From NCBI GenBank assembly GCA_030146905.1, contig JASLAV010000426.1, forward strand, positions 1 through 5,884: a DNA stretch of 5,884 nt, given 5' to 3'. This stretch comes from Lentzea sp. (lineage in GTDB: Bacteria > Actinomycetota > Actinomycetes > Mycobacteriales > Pseudonocardiaceae). Of the stretch, positions 1 to 4,861 are shown in pieces (within the stretch, counting starts at the first letter, position 1; every line of letters starts with the position of its first letter). The notes under the pieces are model-generated. The model saw only the letters and a list, made by a program, of their open reading frames with translations, did no database searches and was not told the DNA's origin. Both the position numbers and the translations under genes were made by a program.

Positions 1-860
1 TCGCGGTCTACGCGCAGGAGCTGCGCCCGAAGGTCGTGCTCGTCGAGAACGCCCGCGAGCTCGTCAAGGGCAAGCAGCGCCACCACTTCGACAGCCTCGC
101 GGAGGAGCTCACCCGGATCGGCTACTCGGTCTGGGGCGGCACGCACATGCTGTCCAAGTTCGGCCTGCCGCAGCTGCGCGAGCGGACGCTGATGGTGGCC
201 GTGGACGCGGGCCTGCCGCTGCTGACCCTGGACGACCTGTGGGAGGGCAGGGTCATCCGCCCGTCGGCGATCACCGTCCGGCGCGCGATCGGCAAACTGC
301 CCGTCATCGCCGCCGGTGTGGCCGACCCCGACGACCCCATTCACGTGTCGCCGACCTTTTCCCAGGACCGCAGCCTGGAAAGAATGCGCGCCATTCCCGC
401 GAACGGCGGATCGTGGGCCGATCTGCTCCGCTCGCCGGAGACGGCCAAGTTGTTGAACCCTGCACAACACAAGATCGTCGAACAGCAGAACTGGGGTTCG
501 CACCCCGATGTCTACGGCCGGATGTGGTGGGACGAACCGGCGCGGACGATCAAGAGGGAATGCGGTCACGTCGGAAACGGCCGCTATGCCCACCCCGTGC
601 AGCACCGGCTCTGCACGGTCCGCGAGATGGCTCTGCTGCAAGGGTTCCCGAAGCAGTTCAGGTTCGACGTCTCGATTCTCGGGAACGCCTACCGGCACGT
701 CGGCGACGCCGTTCCGCCGTTGATCGCCTACCAGCTGGCAGGGCTCACCAGGTGGATTCTCACCGGCCGCCGTCCAGAGCCCCGTGAGATGTGCCTGCGC
801 GGCACCTCGCTGCGTCCCGGCGACATTCGGCCGGTGGAAGTCACAGAATTGGTCGCCTGA
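1..860 (+). CDS. DNA (cytosine-5-)-methyltransferase, C-terminal part (5' end outside window)
   Basis: This enzyme would transfer a methyl group from S-adenosylmethionine to C5 of cytosine in DNA, either in a restriction-modification system or as an orphan methylase. The frame is open from base 3, giving 285 visible residues; the N-terminal SAM-binding motif and the Pro-Cys catalytic motif lie upstream. Visible C5-methylase motifs, in order, are VLVENA (motif IV, usually ENV) near bases 33-53, PQLRER (motif VIII, QxRxR) at 168-185, a target-recognition region over roughly 250-500, YGRMWWDEPARTI just before motif IX, RLCTVREMALLQGFP (motif IX) at 606-650 and HVGDAVPP (motif X, usually GNAVPP) at 696-719. 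About 30 unassigned residues follow motif X. ENA and GDAVPP are departures from consensus but the rest is intact, so I expect an active enzyme. No restriction gene is visible downstream. The family is certain; the target sequence cannot be read. Confidence 0.93.
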   Translation, partial: AVYAQELRPKVVLVENARELVKGKQRHHFDSLAEELTRIGYSVWGGTHMLSKFGLPQLRERTLMVAVDAGLPLLTLDDLWEGRVIRPSAITVRRAIGKLPVIAAGVADPDDPIHVSPTFSQDRSLERMRAIPANGGSWADLLRSPETAKLLNPAQHKIVEQQNWGSHPDVYGRMWWDEPARTIKRECGHVGNGRYAHPVQHRLCTVREMALLQGFPKQFRFDVSILGNAYRHVGDAVPPLIAYQLAGLTRWILTGRRPEPREMCLRGTSLRPGDIRPVEVTELVA

Positions 861-965
861 TCGTTGAACCGCCGATGCCCGCCATCCGTAGCGGGTTCCG
901 GCAATTGATAACTGTTGGGCAACGAATCTAACGTCACCTGACAAAATCAATCCATCGCGCGCCTA

Positions 966-1015
966 TCCACTGTGGACACCCTGAGTTGATTTCCGCTGCT
1001 CACACCCAGTGGGTG
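966..1015. repeat. Two short odd-length palindromes, possible operator sites
   Basis: TCCAC-T-GTGGA (966-976) and CACCCA-G-TGGGTG (1003-1015) are perfect inverted repeats, each around a single central base, with centres 38 bases apart. Both lie upstream of the thioester-protein promoter. They resemble binding sites for dimeric regulators, but short palindromes also arise by chance in GC-rich DNA. Confidence 0.35.
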
Positions 1016-1030
1016 ATGGGATTCATACCT

Positions 1031-1089
1031 CACTCAACCGTGTGTCACCCCATCGGTTAGTGTCCGGCACGCTTCCTGTCGGTTCAGTG
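1031..1089. repeat. Three copies of a CGGTT(N)AGTG motif upstream of the thioester-protein gene
   Basis: The copies are CACTCAACCG at 1031-1040 (reverse strand CGGTTGAGTG), CGGTTAGTG at 1054-1062 and CGGTTCAGTG at 1080-1089. The two forward copies extend into a longer near-direct repeat, TCGGTTAGTGTC (1053-1064) and TCGGTTCAGTGTC (1079-1091), starting 26 bases apart. The first copy forms an imperfect inverted repeat with the second. The cluster ends about 35 bases before the -35 box, a normal place for an activator or repressor site. The regulator is unknown. Confidence 0.5.
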
Positions 1090-1123
1090 TCGATCGCGAC
1101 GTGCCGACCGTCCCGACGGATGA

Positions 1124-1152
1124 CTGACTTCCCGCCGCGTTCGGGCTAACTT
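1124..1152 (+). promoter_or_regulatory. Probable housekeeping-sigma promoter of the thioester-protein gene
   Basis: The -35 box CTGACT (1124-1129) and the -10 box TAACTT (1147-1152, fitting TANNNT) are separated by exactly 17 bases. Transcription would start near 1159, giving a leader of about 13 bases that just holds the ribosome binding site AAGGAG (1162-1167), 4 bases before the ATG. Confidence 0.5.
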
Positions 1153-1171
1153 CACGCGTTCAAGGAGACCC

Positions 1172-2389
1172 ATGGCTTCCCGGTTGAGGATCGGCGCGGC
1201 GCTGCTCGGCGCCACTGCCGCCCTGTCGTTCTCGGCCCTTCCCGCCCACGCCGAGGTCAAGATCACTCCGGACCGCGGTGGTCAGGAGCAGGGCCACAAC
1301 GTGTGGCTCAAGGACGGCAACAAGTCCCAGAAGCAGGACACCTCGGTCATCAAGCTCCGCATCGAGGACGACAAGGACCGCACCAACGTCCTCGCCTACT
1401 GCGTCGAGCTGCCCACGCCCCTCAAGGACGGCGACGTCCTCAAGGAGGTGCCGTGGGACAAGCACCCGAACAAGAACACCAAGTTCAAGGGTGACAACCC
1501 CGGCAAGGTCCTCTGGATCCTGAACCGGTCCTACCCGAACAAGTCGGTCGAGGACATCCGCAAGACCTTCGGCATCGACAAGCTCGACAAGAAGGACGTC
1601 ATCGCCGCCACGCAGGCCGCGCTCTGGCACTTCTCCGACGACGCCAACCTCGACGTCGACAACCGCGAGAACGACCGCGAGGTCGTCGCGCTGTACAAGA
1701 AGCTCGTCGCGGACGCCCAGGTGGAGAAGGAGACCCCGAAGCCGACGCTCGAGGTCGAGCCGCTCACCCAGTCCGGCAAGGCCGGCCAGAAGATCGGACC
1801 GTTCAAGGTCACGACCACGGCCTCCGAGGTCAAGCTGACCGCGAAGCTGCCGGAGGGCGTCGCCGTCGTCGACGCCTCCGGCAAGCCGTTCACCATGCAG
1901 AAGGACGCCGAGCTGGCGGTCCAGGGCACCGGTGACAAGGTCTCCGAGTTCTTCGTGAGCGTCCCGGAAGGCGCGAAGGACGGCCAGGCCACCTTCAAGC
2001 TCTCGGCCGAGGCCGAGATCGCGCTGGGCCGCCTGTTCGTCGCGCACAACGGCCAGGACGACAACGTCGCGCAGTCGCTCGTCGTCGCGCAGCCGCAGAA
2101 GGCCAAGGTCCAGAAGGAAGCCAAGGTCGACTGGAAGACCGGCGTCGTCCCGACCCAGCCGACGTCCTCCACGCCGATCACGCCGTCCTCCACGACGACC
2201 GTGCCGTCGTCCGAGACCCCGGCTCCGTCGTCGTCCACCACCCCGGCCAACCCGGCTCCGGGTGGCGGTGAGGACGACCTGGCCTCGACCGGTGCCTCGA
2301 TCATGTGGCCGCTCATCGGTGGTCTGGTGCTCGTCGGCGCCGGCGTCGGTGCGATGTTCGTGGTTCGCCGCAAGAAGGCCGGCGCCTGA
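1172..2389 (+). CDS. Cys-Gln thioester bond-forming surface protein (TQXA domain) with LAxTG sortase signal
   Basis: This is a 405-residue secreted protein anchored to the cell wall. Residues 1-27 are a signal peptide (MASRLR, a hydrophobic run, then AHA cleavage before E28). Residues 28-185 match the thioester domain: Cys77 in AYCVEL and Gln148 in ATQAALWHF, the TQxA signature, should form the internal Cys-Gln thioester. In streptococcal relatives this bond binds covalently to host surface amines; in soil actinomycetes the target is not established. Residues 190-310 look like a beta-sandwich domain, and 326-364 are a Pro/Ser/Thr wall-spanning linker. LASTG (370-374), a membrane segment (378-398) and RRKK form a sorting signal of the LAxTG type, used by class E sortases. 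The protein is very lysine-rich, with lysines encoded almost entirely by AAG, and uses strongly biased codons, suggesting high expression. The ATG at 1172 is supported by AAGGAG and the signal peptide. No sortase gene is nearby. Confidence 0.93.
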   Translation: MASRLRIGAALLGATAALSFSALPAHAEVKITPDRGGQEQGHNVWLKDGNKSQKQDTSVIKLRIEDDKDRTNVLAYCVELPTPLKDGDVLKEVPWDKHPNKNTKFKGDNPGKVLWILNRSYPNKSVEDIRKTFGIDKLDKKDVIAATQAALWHFSDDANLDVDNRENDREVVALYKKLVADAQVEKETPKPTLEVEPLTQSGKAGQKIGPFKVTTTASEVKLTAKLPEGVAVVDASGKPFTMQKDAELAVQGTGDKVSEFFVSVPEGAKDGQATFKLSAEAEIALGRLFVAHNGQDDNVAQSLVVAQPQKAKVQKEAKVDWKTGVVPTQPTSSTPITPSSTTTVPSSETPAPSSSTTPANPAPGGGEDDLASTGASIMWPLIGGLVLVGAGVGAMFVVRRKKAGA

Positions 2390-2411
2390 TCTGATCAGCG
2401 CCTCATAGACG

Positions 2412-2447
2412 AACGCCCCCAGGTTCCGCGCCGGTCCTGGGGGCGTT
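2412..2447. terminator. Strong hairpin terminator between convergent genes
   Basis: AACGCCCCCAGG (2412-2423) pairs perfectly over 12 bases with CCTGGGGGCGTT (2436-2447) around a 12-base loop. It begins 22 bases after the thioester-gene stop and ends 16 bases before the stop of the convergent BNR gene, so it probably serves both. On the + strand it ends in only three T's, and there is almost no T-run in the other direction, as is common for actinobacterial terminators. Confidence 0.85.
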
Positions 2448-2463
2448 TGCCGTCTCCGGGTGT

Positions 2464-3801
2464 CTAGCGGCGGCGCAGACCCGCCACCGTGATGTCGCCG
2501 TCGGCGATCGCGACGTCCCGTTGTGAGGACGCCCCCGTGAAGATCGCCCGAGCCGGGTCGCGGAAGTTCTCCACGACCTCGACGCGCTGCACCGGCTTGG
2601 CCGTCGGGATCACGGTCTCCGCGTCCCAGGTGCGTCCGAACCGGACCAGGTAGGTGTTCACGTTCGGCTTGCCGTCCTCCGTGGCGTAGACGCGCCAGGT
2701 GAACGGGTCGATCTCCTCCATGTCGCGGACCCGCAGGCCCCGCGCCACCTCCCTGGTCTCCCAGGCGCGACCGTTCCAGGTGGACATGTGGTCGCGCAGC
2801 GGCCCGCCCGCCTCGTCACCGGCGAACCACAGCACGAACGGCCTGCCGAGCGTGGTGCCCACGAGCTGGATGTAGTCGGGTGACTTGACGTTGTTCGGCA
2901 GGGTCAGCGGTGTCTCCGCGACCTTCAGGTACCGCTCCTGGTCCGCGTCGTCGATCTGGGTGCCCAGGTCCCTGCCGGACGCCGAGTAGAAGTGCAGGTT
3001 CCGCGGGTCGAACGACGCGTAGTAGATGTTGCGGTGGTAGCGGTCGTGCTTGTGGCCCTCGGGACCACCGCCGGCGAGCGTGTAGACGATCCGCACCCGG
3101 CCGCTGTCCTCCAGGCGCAGCTGACCGATGTAGATCTCGTTCATGTTGTCCGCACGGGACGTCGACCCGATCGCGAACCTGTGGCCCGTGAGCTCCGTGG
3201 AGGTCTTCCACGTCCTGCCGTTGTCCTTGGACACGACGTAGAGCATCGGGCGCGTGTCGGTCGGCACGGTCGGGTCCAGGTCGCCGGTCGTCTCGCGGAA
3301 GAAGACGTAGATCGTGCCGTCCCGCGTGACGAACGGCATCGGGTACGTCGCCGCGTTCTTCGAGACCAGCGTCTCCTCCCACACGCCGTCGGCCGAGTGC
3401 GGCCGGGGCGAACGCGACATGCGCAGCTCGACGTTGTGCATGCCGCGGAAGACGAGCAGGTGCCCGTCGCGCGCCTGGACCATGGTCGGGTAGTTGTGCG
3501 CGTCCGAGTCGCCGTCCGCGATCCGGTTGGGCGTGGACCACGTCGCCTCGCGGTGGTCGTACGACTGGACGTAGCTGTCCTCGTACTGACCCGCCCACGA
3601 GATGAAGGTCTTGCCGACCTCGCCGTCGTGGACGCCGCCCGCGACCGGGCGGCGGTCGCTGCGAGCCGCGACGTTCGTGGCGGGCGTCGTCACCGTGAAC
3701 TCCGCTTTCCCCTGCGCACCGGCCGTGGCGTCGGCCGAGGAGACCGCGACGAGCGGCAACAGCAGTACTGCGGACATAACTCCACGCAGGAGCCGTGTCA
3801 T
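2464..3801 (-). CDS. Secreted BNR/Asp-box beta-propeller protein (BNR_4-like, possible polysaccharide-active enzyme)
   Basis: This is a 445-residue exported protein. Residues 1-27 are a signal peptide (basic MTRLLR, a hydrophobic core, cleavage near ADATA); there is no lipobox or wall anchor, so it should be released. The mature part reads as a beta-propeller: repeated strands of the type TIYVFFRE and FVLWFAG, and one clear Asp-box, SKDNGRTW, at 191-198. The stretch DAHNYPTMVQARDGHLLVFRGMHN (100-123), with His102, Asn103 and His122, resembles the conserved HN...H region of BNR_4 (PF15892) proteins, a group related to seven-bladed propeller lyases and glycosidases such as the PL24/PL25 and GH145 families. 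Substrate and activity cannot be read; a non-catalytic carbohydrate-binding role is possible. The ATG at 3801 is supported by AGGAGG (3816-3811), 9 bases upstream, and by the signal peptide. It converges on the thioester gene and diverges from the small gene at 3967. Confidence 0.8.
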   Translation of the reverse strand: MTRLLRGVMSAVLLLPLVAVSSADATAGAQGKAEFTVTTPATNVAARSDRRPVAGGVHDGEVGKTFISWAGQYEDSYVQSYDHREATWSTPNRIADGDSDAHNYPTMVQARDGHLLVFRGMHNVELRMSRSPRPHSADGVWEETLVSKNAATYPMPFVTRDGTIYVFFRETTGDLDPTVPTDTRPMLYVVSKDNGRTWKTSTELTGHRFAIGSTSRADNMNEIYIGQLRLEDSGRVRIVYTLAGGGPEGHKHDRYHRNIYYASFDPRNLHFYSASGRDLGTQIDDADQERYLKVAETPLTLPNNVKSPDYIQLVGTTLGRPFVLWFAGDEAGGPLRDHMSTWNGRAWETREVARGLRVRDMEEIDPFTWRVYATEDGKPNVNTYLVRFGRTWDAETVIPTAKPVQRVEVVENFRDPARAIFTGASSQRDVAIADGDITVAGLRRR

Positions 3802-3822
3802 GTGGCGTGTCCTCCTGGTTCT

Positions 3823-3838
3823 GGCCGCGAAGGCGGCC
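3823..3838 (-). promoter_or_regulatory. Perfect small hairpin in the leader of the BNR gene
   Basis: GGCCGC and GCGGCC pair perfectly over 6 bases around a 4-base loop. In the BNR mRNA this stem lies 6 bases upstream of the AGGAGG ribosome binding site. It could affect mRNA stability or translation, although it does not cover the binding site. Confidence 0.3.
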
Positions 3839-3858
3839 GACCAGGCGGCGGCACCGAC

Positions 3859-3888
3859 ATCTTGCGTTTCGCGGAGCCGACTTGTCCA
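3859..3888 (-). promoter_or_regulatory. Candidate promoter of the BNR gene
   Basis: On the reverse strand, TGGACA (3888-3883; five of six bases match TTGACA) and CAAGAT (3864-3859) are separated by 18 bases. The -10 box is poor, so the assignment is tentative. The leader would be about 50 bases and would contain the hairpin at 3823-3838. Confidence 0.3.
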
Positions 3889-3913
3889 GGCGCAGTTAGC
3901 GTGATCGCGGCTA

Positions 3914-3942
3914 TCAACACGAGAGCCCTACTCGGGTACCCT
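3914..3942 (+). promoter_or_regulatory. Candidate promoter of the MT0933-like gene
   Basis: TACCCT (3937-3942) fits the actinobacterial -10 form TANNNT, with a weak -35, TCAACA (3914-3919), 17 bases upstream. The same place reads GGGTAC (3934-3939), the -10 form of stress sigma factors of the SigB/SigF type, but I find no matching GTTT-like -35 at 14-16 bases. The sigma class is therefore undecided. Confidence 0.35.
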
Positions 3943-3966
3943 GCGTCAGGAGCGGAGGAGCGCCAG

Positions 3967-4137
3967 ATGAACTTCGACGAGATCAAGAACAAGGCCATGG
4001 ACCTCGCCGAGCAGCACCACGAGCACGTCGACAAGGGCGTGGACGCTGCGGCGGATTTCGTCGCGAGCAAGTTCGGTCACGAACAGCAGGTCGACTCGGT
4101 CGCCGAGAAGATCAAGGACATGCTCCCGGGTGGATGA
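3967..4137 (+). CDS. MT0933/Rv0909-like small protein (antitoxin family), 56 residues
   Basis: The protein is short, charged and nearly all helical: residues 3-16 (FDEIKNKAMDLAEQ), 17-35 (with the histidine-rich HHEHVDKG) and 39-54 (EQQVDSVAEKIKDML) look like amphipathic helices. Length, spacing and the pattern D-K-A-x-D-L-A...V-D-K-G-V-D-x-A-A-D-F-V match the MT0933/Rv0909 antitoxin family (PF14013) of Mycobacterium and relatives. In M. tuberculosis Rv0909 neutralises the neighbouring START-like toxin Rv0910. No such toxin is present here; the next protein is of a different family. The many family copies in actinomycetes may have other jobs, such as stress or DNA-associated roles, so 'antitoxin' is a family name, not a demonstrated function. 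The ATG at 3967 follows GGAGG (3954-3958) by 8 bases. The same frame stays open far upstream, but that part is antisense to the BNR gene and is not coding. Confidence 0.8.
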   Translation: MNFDEIKNKAMDLAEQHHEHVDKGVDAAADFVASKFGHEQQVDSVAEKIKDMLPGG

Positions 4138-4166
4138 GTGAACTCCTTCAACGCCACTGACGCAGG

Positions 4167-4194
4167 GCGGGTCACCTCCGGTTCGGAGACCCGC
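4167..4194 (+). terminator. Terminator-like or attenuator hairpin after the MT0933-like gene
   Basis: GCGGGT (4167-4172) pairs with ACCCGC (4189-4194), and inside it CTCCG (4176-4180) pairs with CGGAG (4184-4188) around a GTT loop, leaving three bases bulged on the left side. The stem thus has 11 base pairs and is followed by the pyrimidine-rich TCTCCTTCT. It starts 30 bases after the small gene's stop and ends 24 bases before the ATG at 4219. It would end the small gene's transcript, or set how much transcription reads into the next gene. Confidence 0.65.
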
Positions 4195-4218
4195 TCTCCT
4201 TCTGCTCGCAGGCCAGAG

Positions 4219-4779
4219 ATGATCACCTGGCAGGGCATCCACGAGCCACGGCTCGAACAGGTCCGCCTGCTGCTGTCGAGCGACCAGCGCCTGCGCGCGT
4301 CCGGTCGCCTCGTCGCCGCGGGCCCCGACGAGCAGTTCAACGCCTCGTTCGAGGTGTCCGTCGGCGAGAGCGGCCAGGTCAACCGCCTGCTGCTGCGCAC
4401 GGCCACGGTCCTGGAGGAGCGCCAGTGCTCCCTGTCGAGGACAGAGGACGGCGCCTGGCTGGTAGACCACGGCCAGGGCAGCAAGCGCGAGACGTTCAAC
4501 GACGCCCTCGACGTCGACGTCCAGTTCGCCGTGCTGTTCAACGCCATCCCGATCCGCCGCCTCGGACTGCACCGCGAACAGGGCGAACACGCGCTGCCCG
4601 TAGTGCGGGTGTCGCTGCCGGACCTGTCGGTCCGCGCGGTCACGCAGACCTACAAGACGGTGTCGGTGGGCGACGACGTCTCCGTGGTGCGGTTCAAGAG
4701 CGGCGGCTTCGAGCAGAACATCAAGGTCGACCCCAACGGCCTCGTCGTCGAGTACCCGCTGATCTCGAAGCGGATTTAG
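4219..4779 (+). CDS. Putative glycolipid-binding protein (PF06475 / DUF1089 type)
   Basis: The protein has 186 residues, the usual family length. Matching features in order are WQGIHEPRLEQVRL (4-17), corresponding to the family's W-x-G...G-x-E-x-x-x-L start; DALDVDVQFAVLFNAIPIRRLGL (95-117), the most conserved block; VRVSLPDLSV (129-138); Tyr145 in QTYK; and VDPNGLVVEYP (170-180). The 'glycolipid-binding' name rests on fold similarity of a family member to lipid-carrier proteins; the ligand is unproven. There is no signal peptide, so this copy should be cytoplasmic. I chose the ATG at 4219, preceded by GCAGG (4208-4212) with 6 bases between. A GTG at 4138 in the same frame, directly after the previous stop, would add 27 residues without family character and would place the terminator-like hairpin inside the gene. 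No clear own promoter is seen in the 24 bases after the hairpin. Confidence 0.82.
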   Translation: MITWQGIHEPRLEQVRLLLSSDQRLRASGRLVAAGPDEQFNASFEVSVGESGQVNRLLLRTATVLEERQCSLSRTEDGAWLVDHGQGSKRETFNDALDVDVQFAVLFNAIPIRRLGLHREQGEHALPVVRVSLPDLSVRAVTQTYKTVSVGDDVSVVRFKSGGFEQNIKVDPNGLVVEYPLISKRI

Positions 4780-4782
4780 AGC

Positions 4783-4833
4783 CCCTCCAAGAAGTACTTC
4801 CTTCGTGGCGAGTCCCGTTCCGATGGTGGAGGG
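4783..4833. promoter_or_regulatory. Palindrome cluster upstream of the Scr1-like regulator gene, candidate operator
   Basis: GAAGTACTTC (4791-4800) is a perfect 10-base palindrome. It lies within a wider inverted repeat, CCCTCCA (4783-4789) and TGGAGGG (4827-4833). The whole set sits between the PF06475 gene stop and the -10 box of the regulator. This is where an autoregulating XRE-family protein would bind. A poor terminator for the preceding gene is the alternative, but no T-run follows the outer stem. Confidence 0.4.
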
Positions 4834-4849
4834 CGGGCCTCTCGGGTTC

Positions 4850-4855
4850 TAGCGT
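4850..4855 (+). promoter_or_regulatory. -10 box of a probable leaderless promoter for the Scr1-like regulator
   Basis: TAGCGT fits TANNNT and lies 6 bases before the ATG at 4862, so transcription should begin at or within a base or two of the start codon. No purine-rich ribosome binding site precedes that ATG. This geometry is the hallmark of leaderless genes in actinobacteria. A clear -35 box is not visible. Confidence 0.6.
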
Positions 4856-4861
4856 CCTGCC

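Larger units (their letters stand above)
861..1171. other. 311-base intergenic regulatory region between the methylase and thioester-protein genes
   Basis: I see no gene here. It is less GC-rich than its surroundings. From left to right it holds: a weak hairpin (CCCGC 878-882 with GCGGG 891-895) without a real T-run, possibly a poor methylase terminator; a possible promoter pair TTGATA (905-910) and TAACGT (929-934) with an 18-base spacer; two odd-length palindromes (966-976 and 1003-1015); a motif present three times (1031-1089); and the better promoter at 1124-1152 next to the thioester gene. The density of repeats and palindromes suggests that the downstream surface-protein gene is regulated. 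Confidence 0.6.

Noticed and set aside
861..1171. Possible RNA gene or riboswitch in the long intergenic gap
   Set aside because: No cloverleaf, conserved riboswitch core or long stable fold is visible. The short palindromes and repeats fit protein-binding sites better, and the inferred mRNA leader is only about 13 bases.
1160..2047. Long reverse-strand open frame of 295 residues opposite the thioester gene
   Set aside because: It is rich in Leu, Val, Gly, Asp and Arg in the monotonous pattern of an antisense GC-rich frame. The forward frame has a signal peptide, TQxA motif and sorting signal, so the reverse frame is a shadow.
1531..2373. Reverse-strand open frame of 280 residues opposite the thioester gene
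   Set aside because: It is Ser/Thr-rich only because it is the complement of the coding strand. It has no ribosome binding site or domain features and lies wholly over a well-supported gene.
2816..3598. Second reverse-strand frame of 260 residues inside the BNR gene
   Set aside because: It is an Arg/Pro/Ala/Gly-rich out-of-frame translation of the same strand, without start signals or domains.
2992..4137. Forward open frame of 381 residues ending at the small gene's stop
   Set aside because: Its first 320 or so residues run antisense through the BNR gene and its promoter region. Only the last 56, from the ATG at 3967 with GGAGG before it, match a known family.
4138..4218. GTG start for the PF06475 protein directly after the small gene's stop
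   Set aside because: The extra 27 residues are low-complexity and unlike the family, and they contain the hairpin. The ATG at 4219 gives the normal family length.
3946..4643. Reverse-strand frames of 214 and 188 residues opposite the small gene and the PF06475 gene
   Set aside because: Both are complements of frames with recognisable families and lack a ribosome binding site. They also run across the terminator-like hairpin.
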